From Cupriavidus pampae (GTDB lineage Bacteria; Pseudomonadota; Gammaproteobacteria; Burkholderiales; Burkholderiaceae), in assembly GCF_914271485.1 (NCBI RefSeq), contig NZ_CAJZAG010000001.1, positions 372,001-436,000 on the forward strand: a stretch of 64,000 nt of DNA, given 5' to 3'. The notes below the pieces were generated by a model that searched no databases, was not told the origin of the DNA, and saw nothing but the letters and a program-made list of their open reading frames with translations. Shown here one piece after another: positions 11,901 through 20,115 of this stretch. The position numbers and the translations under genes are program-made. Every line of letters starts with the position of its first letter. Within the stretch, counting starts at the first letter, position 1.

Positions 11901-13817
11901 GTCGAGTACATCGGTCGCGCGGACCATCAGGTGAAGGTGCGGGGCTTCCGCATCGAGCTTGGCGAAATCGAGGCGCGCGCGCGTGAAGTGCCCGGCGTGC
12001 TCGATGTGGCCGTGGTGACCCGCAGCGGTCCGTCGGGCAACCAGCTCGTCGCCTACCTCGTGCCACTGTCTGGCATCACGAGCGGCGATCTGGTGGAACG
12101 CGCGCGGGCGCAACTGTCCACGCGCCTGCCCGAATACATGGTGCCCGCACACATCATGGTGTTGCCCGCGTTGCCGCGCCTGATCAGCGGCAAGCTGGAC
12201 CGCGCCGCGCTGCCCGAGCCGGAGGTCAAGGCCGAGGCGGTCTACCAGCCGCCGCGCAACGACGTCGAACAGCGCATGACCGAGATCTGGCAACAGGTGC
12301 TAGGCGTCGAGCGCGTTGGGATTACCGACAACTTCTTCGAACTCGGCGGCGACTCGATCCTGAGCCTGCAGGTCATCTCGCGCGTGCGCAATGCCAAGCT
12401 GGGCATCGCGCTCAGTCTGCGCGACCTCATGCGCCACCAGACCATCGTGGCGCTGATGGCGCGCGAGGAAGCGCAGCCAGCGGTGGCCATTGTGACCGGC
12501 CGCGCCGAAGGTTTGGTCCCGTTGATCCCGATTCAGGCGTGGTTCTTCGAAACGTCGATTCCGCACCGCCATCATTACAACCAGTCCGTTTTGCTGCGCG
12601 CGGAGCGTCCGCTCGTCGATGCGCATCTGCAGCAGGTGACGGCATGCATCGCGCAACGCCACGACGCGTTGCGCCTGCGGTTTGCGCAACAGCCCGACGG
12701 CACATGGGCGCAGCGCTATGCCACGCAGGATGCCGAGGGCGTGCTGTGGACGCGCGACGTCGCCAATGCCGACGACATCGCCGCGGCGAGTGATGCCGCG
12801 CAACGCAGCCTGAATCTGGAGAATGGTCCGCTCTGGCGCGTCCTGCATATGCGCCATGCCGATGGCGGCGCACGCCTGCTGATCGTCATCCACCACCTGG
12901 TCGTGGACGGGGTGACGTGGCGCATCTTGCTGGATGAACTGCAGACCGCCTATCGCCAGCTTGCTCAAGGCGAATCGATCGTGTTGCCGCCGCTCAGTGT
13001 CCCGTTCAAGGCATGGGCGGAGCATCTGCAGGCGAGGGCGGCATCGCCCGCGCAACTGGCGGAGGCGTCTTACTGGCAAGCTCAGGTGCGCGACACGGCC
13101 GACTTGCCACGCGACAACGCCGATGCGGAAGCGCTGGTCGCCCAGACCACCTCGGCTCGCGTGGTATTCGATCGCGACATCACGGCCCGCCTGTTGCGCG
13201 CGGTGCCCGCTGCCTTCAACACCGGCATCGAGTCGCTGCTGCTGGCCGCGCTGTCGCGCGTCATCGCCCAATGGACCGGCCACGCCGCCACGCTCGTCAA
13301 CCTTGAGGGCCATGGACGTGAAAGCGATGAGGCTGGTCTCGACCTCAGCGCTACCGCCGGGTGGTTCACGAGTGCGTATCCGGTGCGTCTGACGCAGGGG
13401 CAGGGCAGCGTCGAGGACACCATCGCCGCCACGCGCGACACGCTCCGTGCGGTGCCTGGCAAAGGCATCGGCTATGGCGTGCTGCGCTACCTGAGCACCG
13501 ACAGCGCGATCCGTTCGGCCTTGCGCGGCGCCGAGCCGCGCATCACGTTCAACTATCTGGGGCAGTTCGACCAGACCTTCAGTGAGGACTCGGCGTTCGC
13601 GCCGGCCACGGAAGCGGCGGGCGCCATGCGCAACGAGGCAGGGCCGCTCGCGAACTGGATCGAGATCGTGGGCCGGGTCTATGACGGCCAGTTGTCGATC
13701 AGCTGGATCTACAGCGACGCGATGTTCCGGCCGGCCACGCTGGAAGCGCTCGTCGACGCGTACCAGCGCGAGCTGGAGGCTTTCGCCCGCCTCGGGGAGG
13801 CCGCGATCGAGGCATAA
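5922..13817 (+). CDS. Non-ribosomal peptide synthetase (C-A-T-C-A-T-E)
   Basis: A 2631-residue two-module synthetase. C1 ([21 protein letters not shown] near residue 180) is of the L-C-L type. A1 is about residues 490-1010 and T1 is GGDSI (Ser about 1055). C2 ([22 protein letters not shown] near 1266) looks like a D-C-L domain. A2 is about 1590-2100 and T2 is GGDSI (Ser about 2145). The terminal epimerisation domain is about 2195-2625 ([23 protein letters not shown]). The A1 pocket reads D-G-E-D-V-A-T-V-T-K, identical to the last A domain of the upstream gene; A2 reads D-G-E-A-V-G-G-V-T-K. Both have Glu239 and fit basic substrates such as ornithine derivatives (inference). Two oddities: C2 is D-C-L-like although no E domain precedes it, and the protein ends in an E domain with no thioesterase or reductase. 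Neighbouring hydroxylase and acetylase genes support a hydroxamate siderophore product. Confidence 0.95.
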   Translation: MDPRKQALAERFIALPADKRKEFLAALRRQGIDFGLLPIVPAPAEERLALSSAQQRQWFLWQLDPGSAAYHIAGALRLRGRLDIDALEASFQALAARHESLRTVFRAGADGLAEQVIQPAVTLPVARLDLGHVMTSEREAQARETALRLTREPFDLGQGPLMRVAVLRLADDEHLLVVTMHHIISDGWSMQIIVDEFVKLYRARVQGTAAELEALPVQYADFALWQRNWLEAGERDRQLAYWQARLGNEHPVLQLPADHVRRAAASYRAAKHAFDIPTPLVAALRQRVAESGGTLFAALLGGLQALLHRYTGQHDIRVGTLVANRQRAEVAGMVGFFVNTQVLSNKLRADMPLETVLDQALNGVLEAQAHQDLPFDTLLDVLRPERGLSANPLFQVLINHQQEDYQPSHDLPELNVAGFDLGATETDSRFELMLDTVERASGIVGVRMTYAADLFDASTIDRLGSHYMAMLQALADAPAQALGEVPLLSADEREQLTTWGSNDARATEIPLVHEAVQVHACLRPDALAVLVEDEAEGLDYRTLNRRANRVAHALIAQGVRADTRVGLAVPRSADMVVALLGILKAGAAYVPLDPNYPAERLAYMVEDSGIGWLITDSTVRDRLPRANLLDLDKLLEYPHEHDPDVAVHPDQLAYVIYTSGSTGRPKGVGISHAALAEHAQVSIGFFGLTAQDRMLQFATLNFDGFVEQLYPPLCAGAAVVLRGPQLWDSETFYQRLIQQRISVVDLTTAYWFLLVQDFARQGRRDYGALRQVHAGGEAMPPEGLRAWREAGLGHVKLLNTYGPTEATVTATVLDCAPYVEGAPLPVQMPIGTPLSGRRVYVLDAQLQATPAGVAGELCIGGDLLARGYLGRAGLSAERFVADPFDTAGGRLYRTGDLVRWTRAGELEYLGRIDHQVKIRGFRVELGEVEARLLAQPGVREAVALAQPAPGGGLRLVGYVSPQPGSSLDADVLRQALAAVLPEYMVPAPLMVLEKLPLNPNGKVDRHALPAADAVQTVSEPPEGEVEEALAAIWVDVLRLNAVGRHDNFFALGGDSILSLQIVSRARLVGWAVTPRQMFEQQSVAALATVVQRRNDTEGLAPAPAVVRGHLADYLTPAQIAGLDFGADEVEDVYPLSPTQEGMLFHTLEASGSGLYMNQRSVPVRGLDPARLEAAWLAMVRRHPILRTAFVWQEGMARAVQVVRRDVATGITLLDWRGQADMQDVQARLTTLADEELRRGFSLQAPPLSRVCVVRLDDDQYQIIWTEHHMLLDGWGETRLMGEWLQSYAGEALGELAPGYGNYVRWLGEQDPAVAEAFWRQTLREVEGPTLLAEAVRAPQGEPAYDKIYTHLAPDATRALQDFARRERVTMNTVVQAAWALTLQRHLGRRQVVFGATVAGRPPSLAGSQEMMGLFINTIPVPVSMPPATRLGDWLRELQDLNLNLREFEHSSLADVQRWQGSSGRPLFDTIIVFENHPISQTLRNAASYGLEFGSVASQSLTGYAVDLQVIVQDSGMEIEYCCASHQIPSAFAEALRAQMEQLLAAFGVLAAFGAAAQRPLGELTWLTPDATQSLEAQGRQALALPGADTVPALVHESIAAHATTRPDAIAVRMGDDALSFGELNRRANRLAHAMLARGITHESLVGVALQRSPQMIVALLAVLKTGAAYVPLDPAYPADRLAYMIGDSRLALLITQDAVRARLGLDALAPDATVPVLDLDATLADGESGTLADHDPDIAVPRHGLAYIIYTSGSTGRPKGVAVSHGPLAMHCRATSRIYAMTTSSCEMIFMSFSFDGAHERWLTALTTGASIVLRDDELWTPEQTYIALGRYGVTHVAFPPAYLGQIAEWAVGRTDIPPVEVYVFGGEAMPRATYDLVRQTLRPRYMLNGYGPTETVVTPLIWKTPADKAIDCAYAPIGRPVGERTNWVLDEDLRLVPPGAVGELYVGGEGVARGYLRRPDLTAERFVADPFSTDGGRLYRTGDLVRWMEDGNVEYIGRADHQVKVRGFRIELGEIEARAREVPGVLDVAVVTRSGPSGNQLVAYLVPLSGITSGDLVERARAQLSTRLPEYMVPAHIMVLPALPRLISGKLDRAALPEPEVKAEAVYQPPRNDVEQRMTEIWQQVLGVERVGITDNFFELGGDSILSLQVISRVRNAKLGIALSLRDLMRHQTIVALMAREEAQPAVAIVTGRAEGLVPLIPIQAWFFETSIPHRHHYNQSVLLRAERPLVDAHLQQVTACIAQRHDALRLRFAQQPDGTWAQRYATQDAEGVLWTRDVANADDIAAASDAAQRSLNLENGPLWRVLHMRHADGGARLLIVIHHLVVDGVTWRILLDELQTAYRQLAQGESIVLPPLSVPFKAWAEHLQARAASPAQLAEASYWQAQVRDTADLPRDNADAEALVAQTTSARVVFDRDITARLLRAVPAAFNTGIESLLLAALSRVIAQWTGHAATLVNLEGHGRESDEAGLDLSATAGWFTSAYPVRLTQGQGSVEDTIAATRDTLRAVPGKGIGYGVLRYLSTDSAIRSALRGAEPRITFNYLGQFDQTFSEDSAFAPATEAAGAMRNEAGPLANWIEIVGRVYDGQLSISWIYSDAMFRPATLEALVDAYQRELEAFARLGEAAIEA
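7392..9032 (+). repeat. Copy 2 of 1.64-kb duplicated adenylation block
   Basis: Near-identical partner of 4035-5675, in frame, inside module 1 of the second synthetase. The visible substitutions cluster around 8281-8310 (Cys/Arg, Asp/Gly, Met/Lys) and 8574-8590. The rest, including every pocket residue, is the same. Confidence 0.92.
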
Positions 13818-13936
13818 GGCAGGCAGGGGGGCGGGGGTGGGAATAAGGCGCTGGCAAGTCAGCGATCGAATTCCCCTCCGTTCCCTAGGCGATTTGCGAT
13901 GCCGGTTACGGGAAAGGCAAGAAATGTGACATCATT

Positions 13937-13956
13937 GGCAATGATTCTCATTCGCC
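13937..13956 (+). promoter_or_regulatory. Fur box upstream of the ECF sigma gene
   Basis: GGCAATGATTCTCATTCGCC is a close match to the Fur consensus GATAATGATAATCATTATC: AATGAT and CATT are kept, with dyad symmetry. It sits 36 bases before the chosen start of the sigma factor and after the end of the NRPS gene, so it most likely overlaps the sigma promoter and gives iron repression. Confidence 0.85.
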
Positions 13957-13991
13957 TTTACATTGGCGAAAATGACACGGAGACACTGTCA

Positions 13992-14513
13992 ATGTCGATG
14001 CTCGCACCTTGCCAGACGCTTGCCGCAGTATTTATCGATAACCGGGCGCAGTTGCGCCGGATCGCTCAAGGCATCGTTCGCAGCACGGAAACCGCCGACG
14101 ATATCGTCCAGGACGCCTGGCTGCGCATCGCCGACGCCGAACGCCTGCGCAATGTCGAGCGCCCGTTCTGCTATTGCTGTCAGGTGGTGCGCAACCTCGC
14201 GCTCGATCACTGCCGCCGTCAGGCCCTCGAGGCCACGTATCGCATCTTCGATATCGAGGTGGAGCATATCGACCAGCCCACGCATGCGACCCCGCAAAAG
14301 CTGTTGCTCGACGCCGAGATCCTTGCCGCCATCGAGCACAACCTTTCGAAGCTGCCAACGCGCACGCGTCAGGCCTACGAGCTATCGCGCACGCGCGGCA
14401 TGACCCAGCGTCAGATTGCCGTGCAACTGGGCTGCTCGCTGGGTCTGGTCAATGCGATGCTTGCGGACGCGGCACGCGCCATCGAAGCGTGCCGCGACCT
14501 GCTGGTGGATTGA
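13992..14513 (+). CDS. Iron-starvation ECF sigma factor (PvdS/OrbS/FecI type)
   Basis: A 173-residue sigma-70 family protein. The region 2 signature (STETADDIVQDAWLRIAD) is near residues 30-47 and the region 4 helix-turn-helix (MTQRQIAVQLGCSLGLVNAML) is near the C-terminus. ATG at 13992 is preferred because an ACGGAGA ribosome-binding site lies about eight bases upstream and the Fur box lies outside the coding region; the frame also opens at 13899, which would put the Fur box inside the gene. No FecR-type anti-sigma gene is adjacent, which fits the PvdS/OrbS type, a cytoplasmic factor controlled mainly by Fur. It probably directs RNA polymerase to siderophore genes including the flanking ones; which promoters it reads is inference. 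Confidence 0.88.
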   Translation: MSMLAPCQTLAAVFIDNRAQLRRIAQGIVRSTETADDIVQDAWLRIADAERLRNVERPFCYCCQVVRNLALDHCRRQALEATYRIFDIEVEHIDQPTHATPQKLLLDAEILAAIEHNLSKLPTRTRQAYELSRTRGMTQRQIAVQLGCSLGLVNAMLADAARAIEACRDLLVD

Positions 14514-14523
14514 GTCGCGAGGC

Positions 14524-15888
14524 TCAGATTCGCGCGGCGTAGGCCACGTTGCGCCGGCTCGGGCCATGATTGCCCAAAGGGGCAGGGGGCACGTTGCCAA
14601 GGGGAGCGGGGCTGAGCGCCGCAGTAATCTCGCCGGTACGCACGGCCGTCACCGACAGCAGCGTGTCGCTCAGACCATGGCTCGACTCGCATGCACCCTG
14701 CAGGAAGATGCCGGGCCGGAACTCGGCCGGCGTTGACACGCGATAGTTGCGGTCCACCGCGATCTCGCCCACCCAGGGCGCCAGCGATGCGAGCAGATCG
14801 CGATGCTGGCGCCGCTCATAGCCGGTGCCCAGTACCACGAGGTCATACTCGTTGGATTGGTTGGCGTGGCTGGCTTCAGGGCCGGCGTCCAGATCCTGCA
14901 GTTCGAGGCGAATGCTGCCGCCCAGATCCCGCGCGCCGAGCACCTCATGCCGGCGCAGGATGCGATGACGCTCCTCGCCGCGCACACGCTGCTCGTAGCA
15001 CACGTTGAAGATCGTCTCGATGATGGCGAGGTCCGGCGCGGAGTAGTTCGCATGCCAGTAGCTGCGCAACATGGCATCGCGTTCGTGATCGGGCCGGTGA
15101 TAGACGTGGTCGACGAACTCGGCGTTGAAGACCTCGTTGACGAACGGGCTGTTGTCAGACGGGCGAATGGCGTGCCCACGCATGATCAGGTCGATACGGG
15201 TCGACGGGTAGCGGCCATGCAGATCCATAAACAGTTCCGCCGAGCTCTGGCCCGCGCCGATCACCGCGATGCGACGCGGCTGCGCATGCTCGCTGATGCT
15301 GCGCAGATAGCGGCTCGAATGGAACACGCGCGGGCTGCCACGCAGCGGTGCGAATACCTCGGGAATATTGGGCGTGCCGCCCACGCCCACCACGAGGTTG
15401 CGGCCCAGGCGCTCGCGCAACTCCCCATCGCGCGTGCGCGACCGCACCCGCAACAGTGCAACCTGTCCGTTCTGCACCTCGGGCACCACCTCGACCACCT
15501 CCTCGCCATAGGCGCAGCGATCTTCGAAATGAGACGCGGCCCACGCCAGATAATCGTGAAACTCGTGGCGGCTCGGGAAGAAGGTCTTGAGGTTGATGAA
15601 ATCCTGTAGCCGGCCTTTTTCGTGCAGATAGTTGATAAAGGTGAACCGGCTCGACGGATTGCGCAGCGTGGCCAGATCCTTCAGAAACGAGATCTGCATA
15701 TGCGCATTATCGAGCAGCATGTCCTGGTGCCAGGAGAACGCAGGCTGCTTCTCGAGGAAAACGGTCGAAAGCGCCTGGCCACCGTGGTTTTGCTCTTCCA
15801 GCGCAATGGCCAGCGCAACGTTGGAGGGGCCGAAGCCGATGCCGATCAGGTCATGAACTTGCATAGGAGGTCGTGGCGATGAGGTCAT
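14524..15888 (-). CDS. L-ornithine N5-monooxygenase (PvdA-like)
   Basis: FAD- and NADPH-dependent N-hydroxylating enzyme that makes N5-hydroxyornithine for hydroxamate siderophores. It has the N-terminal FAD motif GIGFGPSN, the WHQDMLLDNAHMQISFLKDL block, the NADPH-binding AVIGAGQSSAELF, and the late motif LGTGYERR. Length is about 454 residues, typical of the family. The start is uncertain: the frame stays open to 15948. ATG at 15888 (MTSSPRPP) overlaps the upstream acetyltransferase gene by 38 bases, ATG at 15864 (MQVHDLIGIG) by 14, and neither has a strong ribosome-binding site. Translational coupling to the acetyltransferase is likely. The gene is convergent with the sigma gene, 10 bases apart. 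Confidence 0.92.
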   Translation of the reverse strand: MTSSPRPPMQVHDLIGIGFGPSNVALAIALEEQNHGGQALSTVFLEKQPAFSWHQDMLLDNAHMQISFLKDLATLRNPSSRFTFINYLHEKGRLQDFINLKTFFPSRHEFHDYLAWAASHFEDRCAYGEEVVEVVPEVQNGQVALLRVRSRTRDGELRERLGRNLVVGVGGTPNIPEVFAPLRGSPRVFHSSRYLRSISEHAQPRRIAVIGAGQSSAELFMDLHGRYPSTRIDLIMRGHAIRPSDNSPFVNEVFNAEFVDHVYHRPDHERDAMLRSYWHANYSAPDLAIIETIFNVCYEQRVRGEERHRILRRHEVLGARDLGGSIRLELQDLDAGPEASHANQSNEYDLVVLGTGYERRQHRDLLASLAPWVGEIAVDRNYRVSTPAEFRPGIFLQGACESSHGLSDTLLSVTAVRTGEITAALSPAPLGNVPPAPLGNHGPSRRNVAYAARI

Positions 15889-16645
15889 GGGGTTTTGCGG
15901 GGGTGTCCTGCAGGCCATCCGGGGTCTGCGGCATCCAGAGGGCTTCACCGAAGAAGCGCTCGCGCAACAGCACGCCGAGCACGGCGCGCTTGTGAGGAAA
16001 ATCGAACTCCTTGATCAGCGCATAGCCGCAACGGCTCAGGCTCTTGCGCATCTTCAGGTTGTCGGCGCGCGGCTCGATGACGACGCGCTGGGTCCGGCAG
16101 TCGTCAAGGAACAGGTAATGCGAGATCGATGGCATCCACGCGGTCAGCCACTGTCGTCCGCGGAAGCGCGCCTCGCCAACCAGCACGTGCCAGCCGCGAT
16201 CGTAGTCGGTGGCATCGCAGAACGGCGCGATGCGGTCTTCGCGCGCCCAGTACGTCTCGAAGTAGCCGAAGGGGACGCCGTCGAAGCAGCCGATCAGCCC
16301 TGTCGCATGCGGGTCCGCCGCCACGCGTTCGAGGTAGGCGCGCTGGTGTGCCGCATCGCCTTCCTCCTGCCAGAAATGCGCGACGACGGGATCGTTCATC
16401 CAGCGGTGCAGCAACGGGACGTCCGCTTCCACGTCCACCGCGCGGAACGTCAGGGTCTGACCGAGCCATGGAATCTCACGCGCATAGACCACACCCTGTT
16501 GCTTGGGCGGGCGTCGTGGATGGCGCTTGCCATCGGACATCACGTGCACCTGCGGAAACGGCTCGCGTGGCGCGGCAAGCCATGGGGCAGGGCGTTGCCA
16601 CTGCATCATGAGTTCCGCGCTGGGAGTAGATAGTTGGGTGTCCAT
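15851..16645 (-). CDS. Hydroxamate siderophore N-acyl/acetyltransferase (IucB/AlcB-like GNAT)
   Basis: A 264-residue protein of the siderophore-biosynthesis acetyltransferase family (aerobactin IucB, alcaligin AlcB). Characteristic stretches are LLHRWMNDPVVAHFWQ, GCFDGVPFGYFETYWA, DYDRGWHVLVGE and RVVIEPRADN. Members acylate the N-hydroxylated side-chain amine of ornithine or lysine to give a hydroxamate. Encoded directly upstream of the ornithine hydroxylase and overlapping it, so the two steps (hydroxylation, then acetylation) form one unit that supplies N5-acetyl-N5-hydroxyornithine or a similar building block to the synthetases. The exact acyl group cannot be read from sequence. Confidence 0.88.
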   Translation of the reverse strand: MDTQLSTPSAELMMQWQRPAPWLAAPREPFPQVHVMSDGKRHPRRPPKQQGVVYAREIPWLGQTLTFRAVDVEADVPLLHRWMNDPVVAHFWQEEGDAAHQRAYLERVAADPHATGLIGCFDGVPFGYFETYWAREDRIAPFCDATDYDRGWHVLVGEARFRGRQWLTAWMPSISHYLFLDDCRTQRVVIEPRADNLKMRKSLSRCGYALIKEFDFPHKRAVLGVLLRERFFGEALWMPQTPDGLQDTPAKPHDLIATTSYASS

Positions 16646-16671
16646 GCCCGTAGAAGACGACCGGCGCGCGT

Positions 16672-16722
16672 GAATGTTCAGGAATTTGCGACGTGTTCAT
16701 AAATTCCCAGACCTGAACATTC
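16672..16722. promoter_or_regulatory. Inverted repeat in the divergent siderophore promoter region
   Basis: A perfect 11-bp inverted repeat, GAATGTTCAGG at 16672-16682 and CCTGAACATTC at 16712-16722, with another TGTTCA at 16694-16699 in the spacer. It lies between the divergent acetyltransferase and ABC-exporter genes and could be an operator. On the plus strand TAAAT at 16700-16704 followed 17 bases later by CGG also resembles the -35/-10 arrangement of PvdS-type sigma promoters, so it may be paired ECF promoters instead. It is not a Fur box. Confidence 0.6.
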
Positions 16723-16795
16723 GGTGGACGGCTTCGTCTAGCGTATGTCCGGTGCGCTGCGCCGTCTTGTGCCGCCGCCGCGGCAACGGAATCTC

Positions 16796-18490
16796 ATGCG
16801 ATCGTCTCATCGTCCCGCTCTAGAAGTGTTTCGCCTGCTTAAACCATTCCTGGCGTGGATCGCGCTGTCCGCCGTCACCGGCATGGGTGCCGGGGTCGCC
16901 ACGGTAGCGCTGCTGTCGACGATCAATACGGTACTGAACCGCCAGGGTGGCATGGCTGGCGGCCTGTTGCTGACGTTCACTGGGCTTTGCGTGGTGGCGC
17001 TGGTGGGACGTGCCGTGTCCGACGTCTCCACCAACCTCGTGGGTCAGCGCCTCGTCGCCAGCGTGCGCACCAGCCTCGCACGCAAAATTCTGTCGGCGCC
17101 GATCGATGCGCTGGAGCGATATCGCACCCATCGCCTGATGCCCGTGCTGACGCAGGACGTCGATATGATCAGCGACGTGGCATTTTCGCTATCCGCCACC
17201 GTGATTTCCTGCGCTGTCGTGACGGGTTGCCTGACCTATCTCGCGATCCTGTCGCTGCCGCTGTTCGGCCTGCTGGTGGTCATGCTGGTGATCGGCGCGG
17301 GCATCCAGACGCGGGCCATGTCCCATGCGATGTCGGGATTCTGGCAGGCGCGCGATCACGAAGAACAGTTGCACAAGGCGTTCCGCGGCATCAGCGAGGG
17401 CGCGAAGGAATTGCGCATGCATCGCGCGCGCCGCATGGGCATTCTGAGCGGGCAGGTGGAGCGCATCGTCGAAGCCATTCGCCAGATCAATCGACGTGCC
17501 ATCAATACCTACGTCGTGGCCACCGCCTTCGGCTCGGCGTTGTACTTTCTGCTGATCGCGGTGATTCTGGGCTGGGCCGCGATGCGCAACGTGGAGCCGA
17601 GCGTGCTGAGCGGCTTCGTGCTCGTGCTGCTGTTTCTGAAAGGCCCGGTGGACCAGATCGTCGGCGCGCTACCCGGCATCGGGCGTGCCAAGGTCGCGTT
17701 CGCGCGCATCGCGGACCTGTCCGCGCGCTTCGCCAACCCGGAGCCGCACCTCGTGCTCGAGCAACCGCCGGCCGAGGTCCATTTCCATCGCGCCATCGAG
17801 ATGCGCGGCGTGCGCTATGCCTTCGACGCCGCGGACGGCGTGCAGCCATTCGTGCTCGGTCCGATCGACCTGACGCTACGTCCGGGAGAGCTGGTGTTTG
17901 TGGTGGGTGACAACGGCTCGGGCAAGACCACGCTCATCAAATTGCTGCTCGGCCTGTATGCGCCGCATGAAGGCCAGTTGCTGCTCGATGGTGTGGTGGT
18001 GTCCGCGCAGACCCGCGACGATTATCGCCAGTTGTTCACCACCGTGTTCGCGGACTTCTATCTGTTCGAGGATCTGGTGGCACAAGGAGGCGCTCATGCG
18101 GGGGGGATCGCGGCGTTACCCGAAGCGGCGATTCCCTATCTGGAGCGACTGGAGATCGCCCACAAGGTGCGCGTCAAGGACGGCGCATTCAGCACGCTCG
18201 ATCTGTCCACGGGGCAGCGCAAGCGGCTGGCGCTCGTGCATGCCTATCTTGAGGGGCGGCCCGTGCTCGTGTTCGACGAATGGGCGGCGGATCAGGACCC
18301 GACGTTCCGCCAGCTCTTCTATACGGAACTGTTGCCCGAGCTGCGCAACCGGGGCCACCTGGTTATCGCGATCTCGCACGACGACCGGTATTTCCATCTG
18401 GCCGATCGTGTCATCACGATGCAGGCGGGCCGGATCGTCAGCCAGGAAGGTGTGCAGGAGAAAAATACCGTCAACGTCGCTGCCGCGTGA
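16796..18490 (+). CDS. PvdE/SyrD-like cyclic-peptide ABC exporter
   Basis: Half-size ABC exporter with an N-terminal transmembrane region of about six segments (roughly residues 15-310) and a C-terminal ATPase: Walker A GDNGSGKTTL near 371, signature LSTGQRKRLAL, and the Walker B variant LVFDEWAADQDP that is typical of PvdE/SyrD proteins. Known relatives move the siderophore precursor across the inner membrane for periplasmic maturation. The frame also opens at ATG 16745, but ATG 16796 follows GGAA at a sensible distance and keeps the promoter dyad and its leader outside the gene. First gene of the five-gene export operon; 6 bases separate it from the next gene. Confidence 0.9.
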   Translation: MRSSHRPALEVFRLLKPFLAWIALSAVTGMGAGVATVALLSTINTVLNRQGGMAGGLLLTFTGLCVVALVGRAVSDVSTNLVGQRLVASVRTSLARKILSAPIDALERYRTHRLMPVLTQDVDMISDVAFSLSATVISCAVVTGCLTYLAILSLPLFGLLVVMLVIGAGIQTRAMSHAMSGFWQARDHEEQLHKAFRGISEGAKELRMHRARRMGILSGQVERIVEAIRQINRRAINTYVVATAFGSALYFLLIAVILGWAAMRNVEPSVLSGFVLVLLFLKGPVDQIVGALPGIGRAKVAFARIADLSARFANPEPHLVLEQPPAEVHFHRAIEMRGVRYAFDAADGVQPFVLGPIDLTLRPGELVFVVGDNGSGKTTLIKLLLGLYAPHEGQLLLDGVVVSAQTRDDYRQLFTTVFADFYLFEDLVAQGGAHAGGIAALPEAAIPYLERLEIAHKVRVKDGAFSTLDLSTGQRKRLALVHAYLEGRPVLVFDEWAADQDPTFRQLFYTELLPELRNRGHLVIAISHDDRYFHLADRVITMQAGRIVSQEGVQEKNTVNVAAA

Positions 18491-18496
18491 GGACCC

Positions 18497-18964
18497 ATGC
18501 TTGCTCTGGATGACGCGCAGGATCTGCGCGAACAACTGACTGCCGCGGGCGTCAAGCCCACCCCCAAGCTGTTGAACGTACTTGGCGTGCTGGTCGAGAT
18601 CGGCGATGGCTGGCTGTGCGGCGAGGATATCTACCGCCGCATCCTGCGGCGTGGCGATTCGCCGTCGCTCAGCATCGCCACCGTGTACCGGCAATTGAAG
18701 CTGCTCGAAGCCCACCGGGTCGTGGTCCGGGTCTGGCATGAGCACGGGCGTACCCCGCGCGCGGTGTACCGGCGCCGCGTCGTGTCGCCACTCGAACAGA
18801 ACGTCCGTCTGCGCGGGGTATCGCAGGGGGAATGGGTCACGATCGACAATGCGGCGAAGCGCGATCTGCTATTGCAGGCGCTGGAACAATGCGGCTTTCC
18901 CGATGCGGGCCATTGGGAGATCGAGATTGGTGTGCCGCAGTCGCAAGAGGAGCAGCGGTGTTGA
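18497..18964 (+). CDS. Fur-family regulator lacking the usual metal-binding histidines
   Basis: A 155-residue protein with the Fur N-terminal winged helix: GVKPTPKLLNVLGVL, then GEDIYRRILRRG, then the recognition helix SIATVYRQLKLLEAHRVVVR. The C-terminal half, where Fur and Zur carry HHDHxxC-type clusters and paired cysteines, has none of these; only scattered His and Cys remain. It may therefore bind DNA without iron sensing or use a different signal (inference). Its position inside the siderophore export operon, 6 bases after the exporter and overlapping the adaptor gene by 7, suggests local or autoregulatory control. Confidence 0.82.
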   Translation: MLALDDAQDLREQLTAAGVKPTPKLLNVLGVLVEIGDGWLCGEDIYRRILRRGDSPSLSIATVYRQLKLLEAHRVVVRVWHEHGRTPRAVYRRRVVSPLEQNVRLRGVSQGEWVTIDNAAKRDLLLQALEQCGFPDAGHWEIEIGVPQSQEEQRC

Positions 18965-20115
18965 ATGCGGTCAAGCAGGGCGGCCGGCATCGCTGGCTGT
19001 TGGCCGCGGTAGCGATCGGCATTGCCGCGGCCGTCACCATGGGCCTTACCCATCGGTCCACACCGCCACGCGAGTTCGCCGAAGTGAGCCTCGCCACGAT
19101 CGAATCGAGCGTGACTGCGCTGGGCGTGCTGCAGCCCCATCGCTATGTCGATGTTGGCGCGCAGGTGTCCGGGCAGATTCAGAGCATCCATATTCAGCCG
19201 GGCGAGGTCGTCAAGCAGGGGCAACTGCTCGTCGAGATCGACCCCAGCGTGCAACAGGCCACCGTGGATGCTGGCCGCGCGTCGCTGAACGCGCTGCGCG
19301 CGCAGCTGGCGGAGGCGCGGGCCCGTCATCGACAGGCCGCTCAGCAACTGGCACGTCAGCACCGGCTCGCGGCGGAGGATGCCACGCGCGAGGAAGATAT
19401 GCAGGCTGCCGAAGCGGATCAGGCCACCGCTGCCGCGCGCATGGACAATATCGCCGCGCAGATCGCCCAGACGCAGGCCACGCTCAAGGCGGACGAAGCG
19501 CGGCTGGGTTATACGCGAATCTTTGCGCCGATGGCGGGCACCGTGGTGTCGGTGGAGGCGCGCGAGGGGCAGACGCTCAACGCCACGTACCAGACGCCGA
19601 ACATCCTGCGCCTGGCGGACCTCGGTACGATGACCGTCTGGTCCGAGGTGGCGGAAGCCGACGTGCGCCGCGTCAAAGCCGGCATGCCGGTCTATTTCAC
19701 CACGCTCGGTGGTGACGGCCGCCGCTGGCAGGGCAAGGTCCGCCAGGTTCTGCCCGCGCCGCCACCGCCGCCAGAGAAGGCTTCGGGCGAGGCGACGGGC
19801 AGTACGCCCAAGACCGCGGGCAAGGTGGTCGTCTACACCGCACTGTTCGATGTCGGCAATGAAGACGGCGAGCTGATGCCGCAAATGACTGCGCAAGTCA
19901 CGTTCCTCGAAGCCACCGCGCGTGATGCCGTGTCGGTGCCGGCCGCGGCGCTGACCCCCGCGGAGGGCCCTGGCCTCTATACCGTGCGCGTGCTGCATGC
20001 CGATGGCCAGGTGGAGTCGCGCAAAGTCCGTGCGGGCGTGCGCAACCGCTTCCGTGTGCAGGTGCTGGAAGGGCTTCGCCCGGGTGAGCGCGTGCTGGTC
20101 GAGGCCAGTTCGTGA
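18958..20115 (+). CDS. MacA/PvdR-like periplasmic adaptor (membrane fusion protein)
   Basis: RND/MacA-type adaptor of about 385 residues. It has an N-terminal membrane anchor (LLAAVAIGIAAAVTMGL), a biotinyl-lipoyl half motif (GAQVSGQIQSIHIQPGEVV), a helical hairpin rich in Ala/Gln at about residues 100-180, the second lipoyl half (GYTRIFAPMAGTVVSVEAREG) and a beta-barrel domain. The start is either GTG 18958 or TTG 18961, behind AGAGGAG; the longer frame to 18832 runs inside the Fur-like gene and is unlikely. It links the MacB-type inner-membrane protein to the outer-membrane channel. The stop overlaps the next start as GTGA. In pseudomonads the equivalent PvdR is part of the pyoverdine export and recycling pump. 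Confidence 0.9.
   Translation: MLNAVKQGGRHRWLLAAVAIGIAAAVTMGLTHRSTPPREFAEVSLATIESSVTALGVLQPHRYVDVGAQVSGQIQSIHIQPGEVVKQGQLLVEIDPSVQQATVDAGRASLNALRAQLAEARARHRQAAQQLARQHRLAAEDATREEDMQAAEADQATAAARMDNIAAQIAQTQATLKADEARLGYTRIFAPMAGTVVSVEAREGQTLNATYQTPNILRLADLGTMTVWSEVAEADVRRVKAGMPVYFTTLGGDGRRWQGKVRQVLPAPPPPPEKASGEATGSTPKTAGKVVVYTALFDVGNEDGELMPQMTAQVTFLEATARDAVSVPAAALTPAEGPGLYTVRVLHADGQVESRKVRAGVRNRFRVQVLEGLRPGERVLVEASS

Noticed and set aside
13899..13991. Longer start for the ECF sigma factor
   Set aside because: It would put the Fur box inside the coding region; ATG 13992 has a better ribosome-binding site.
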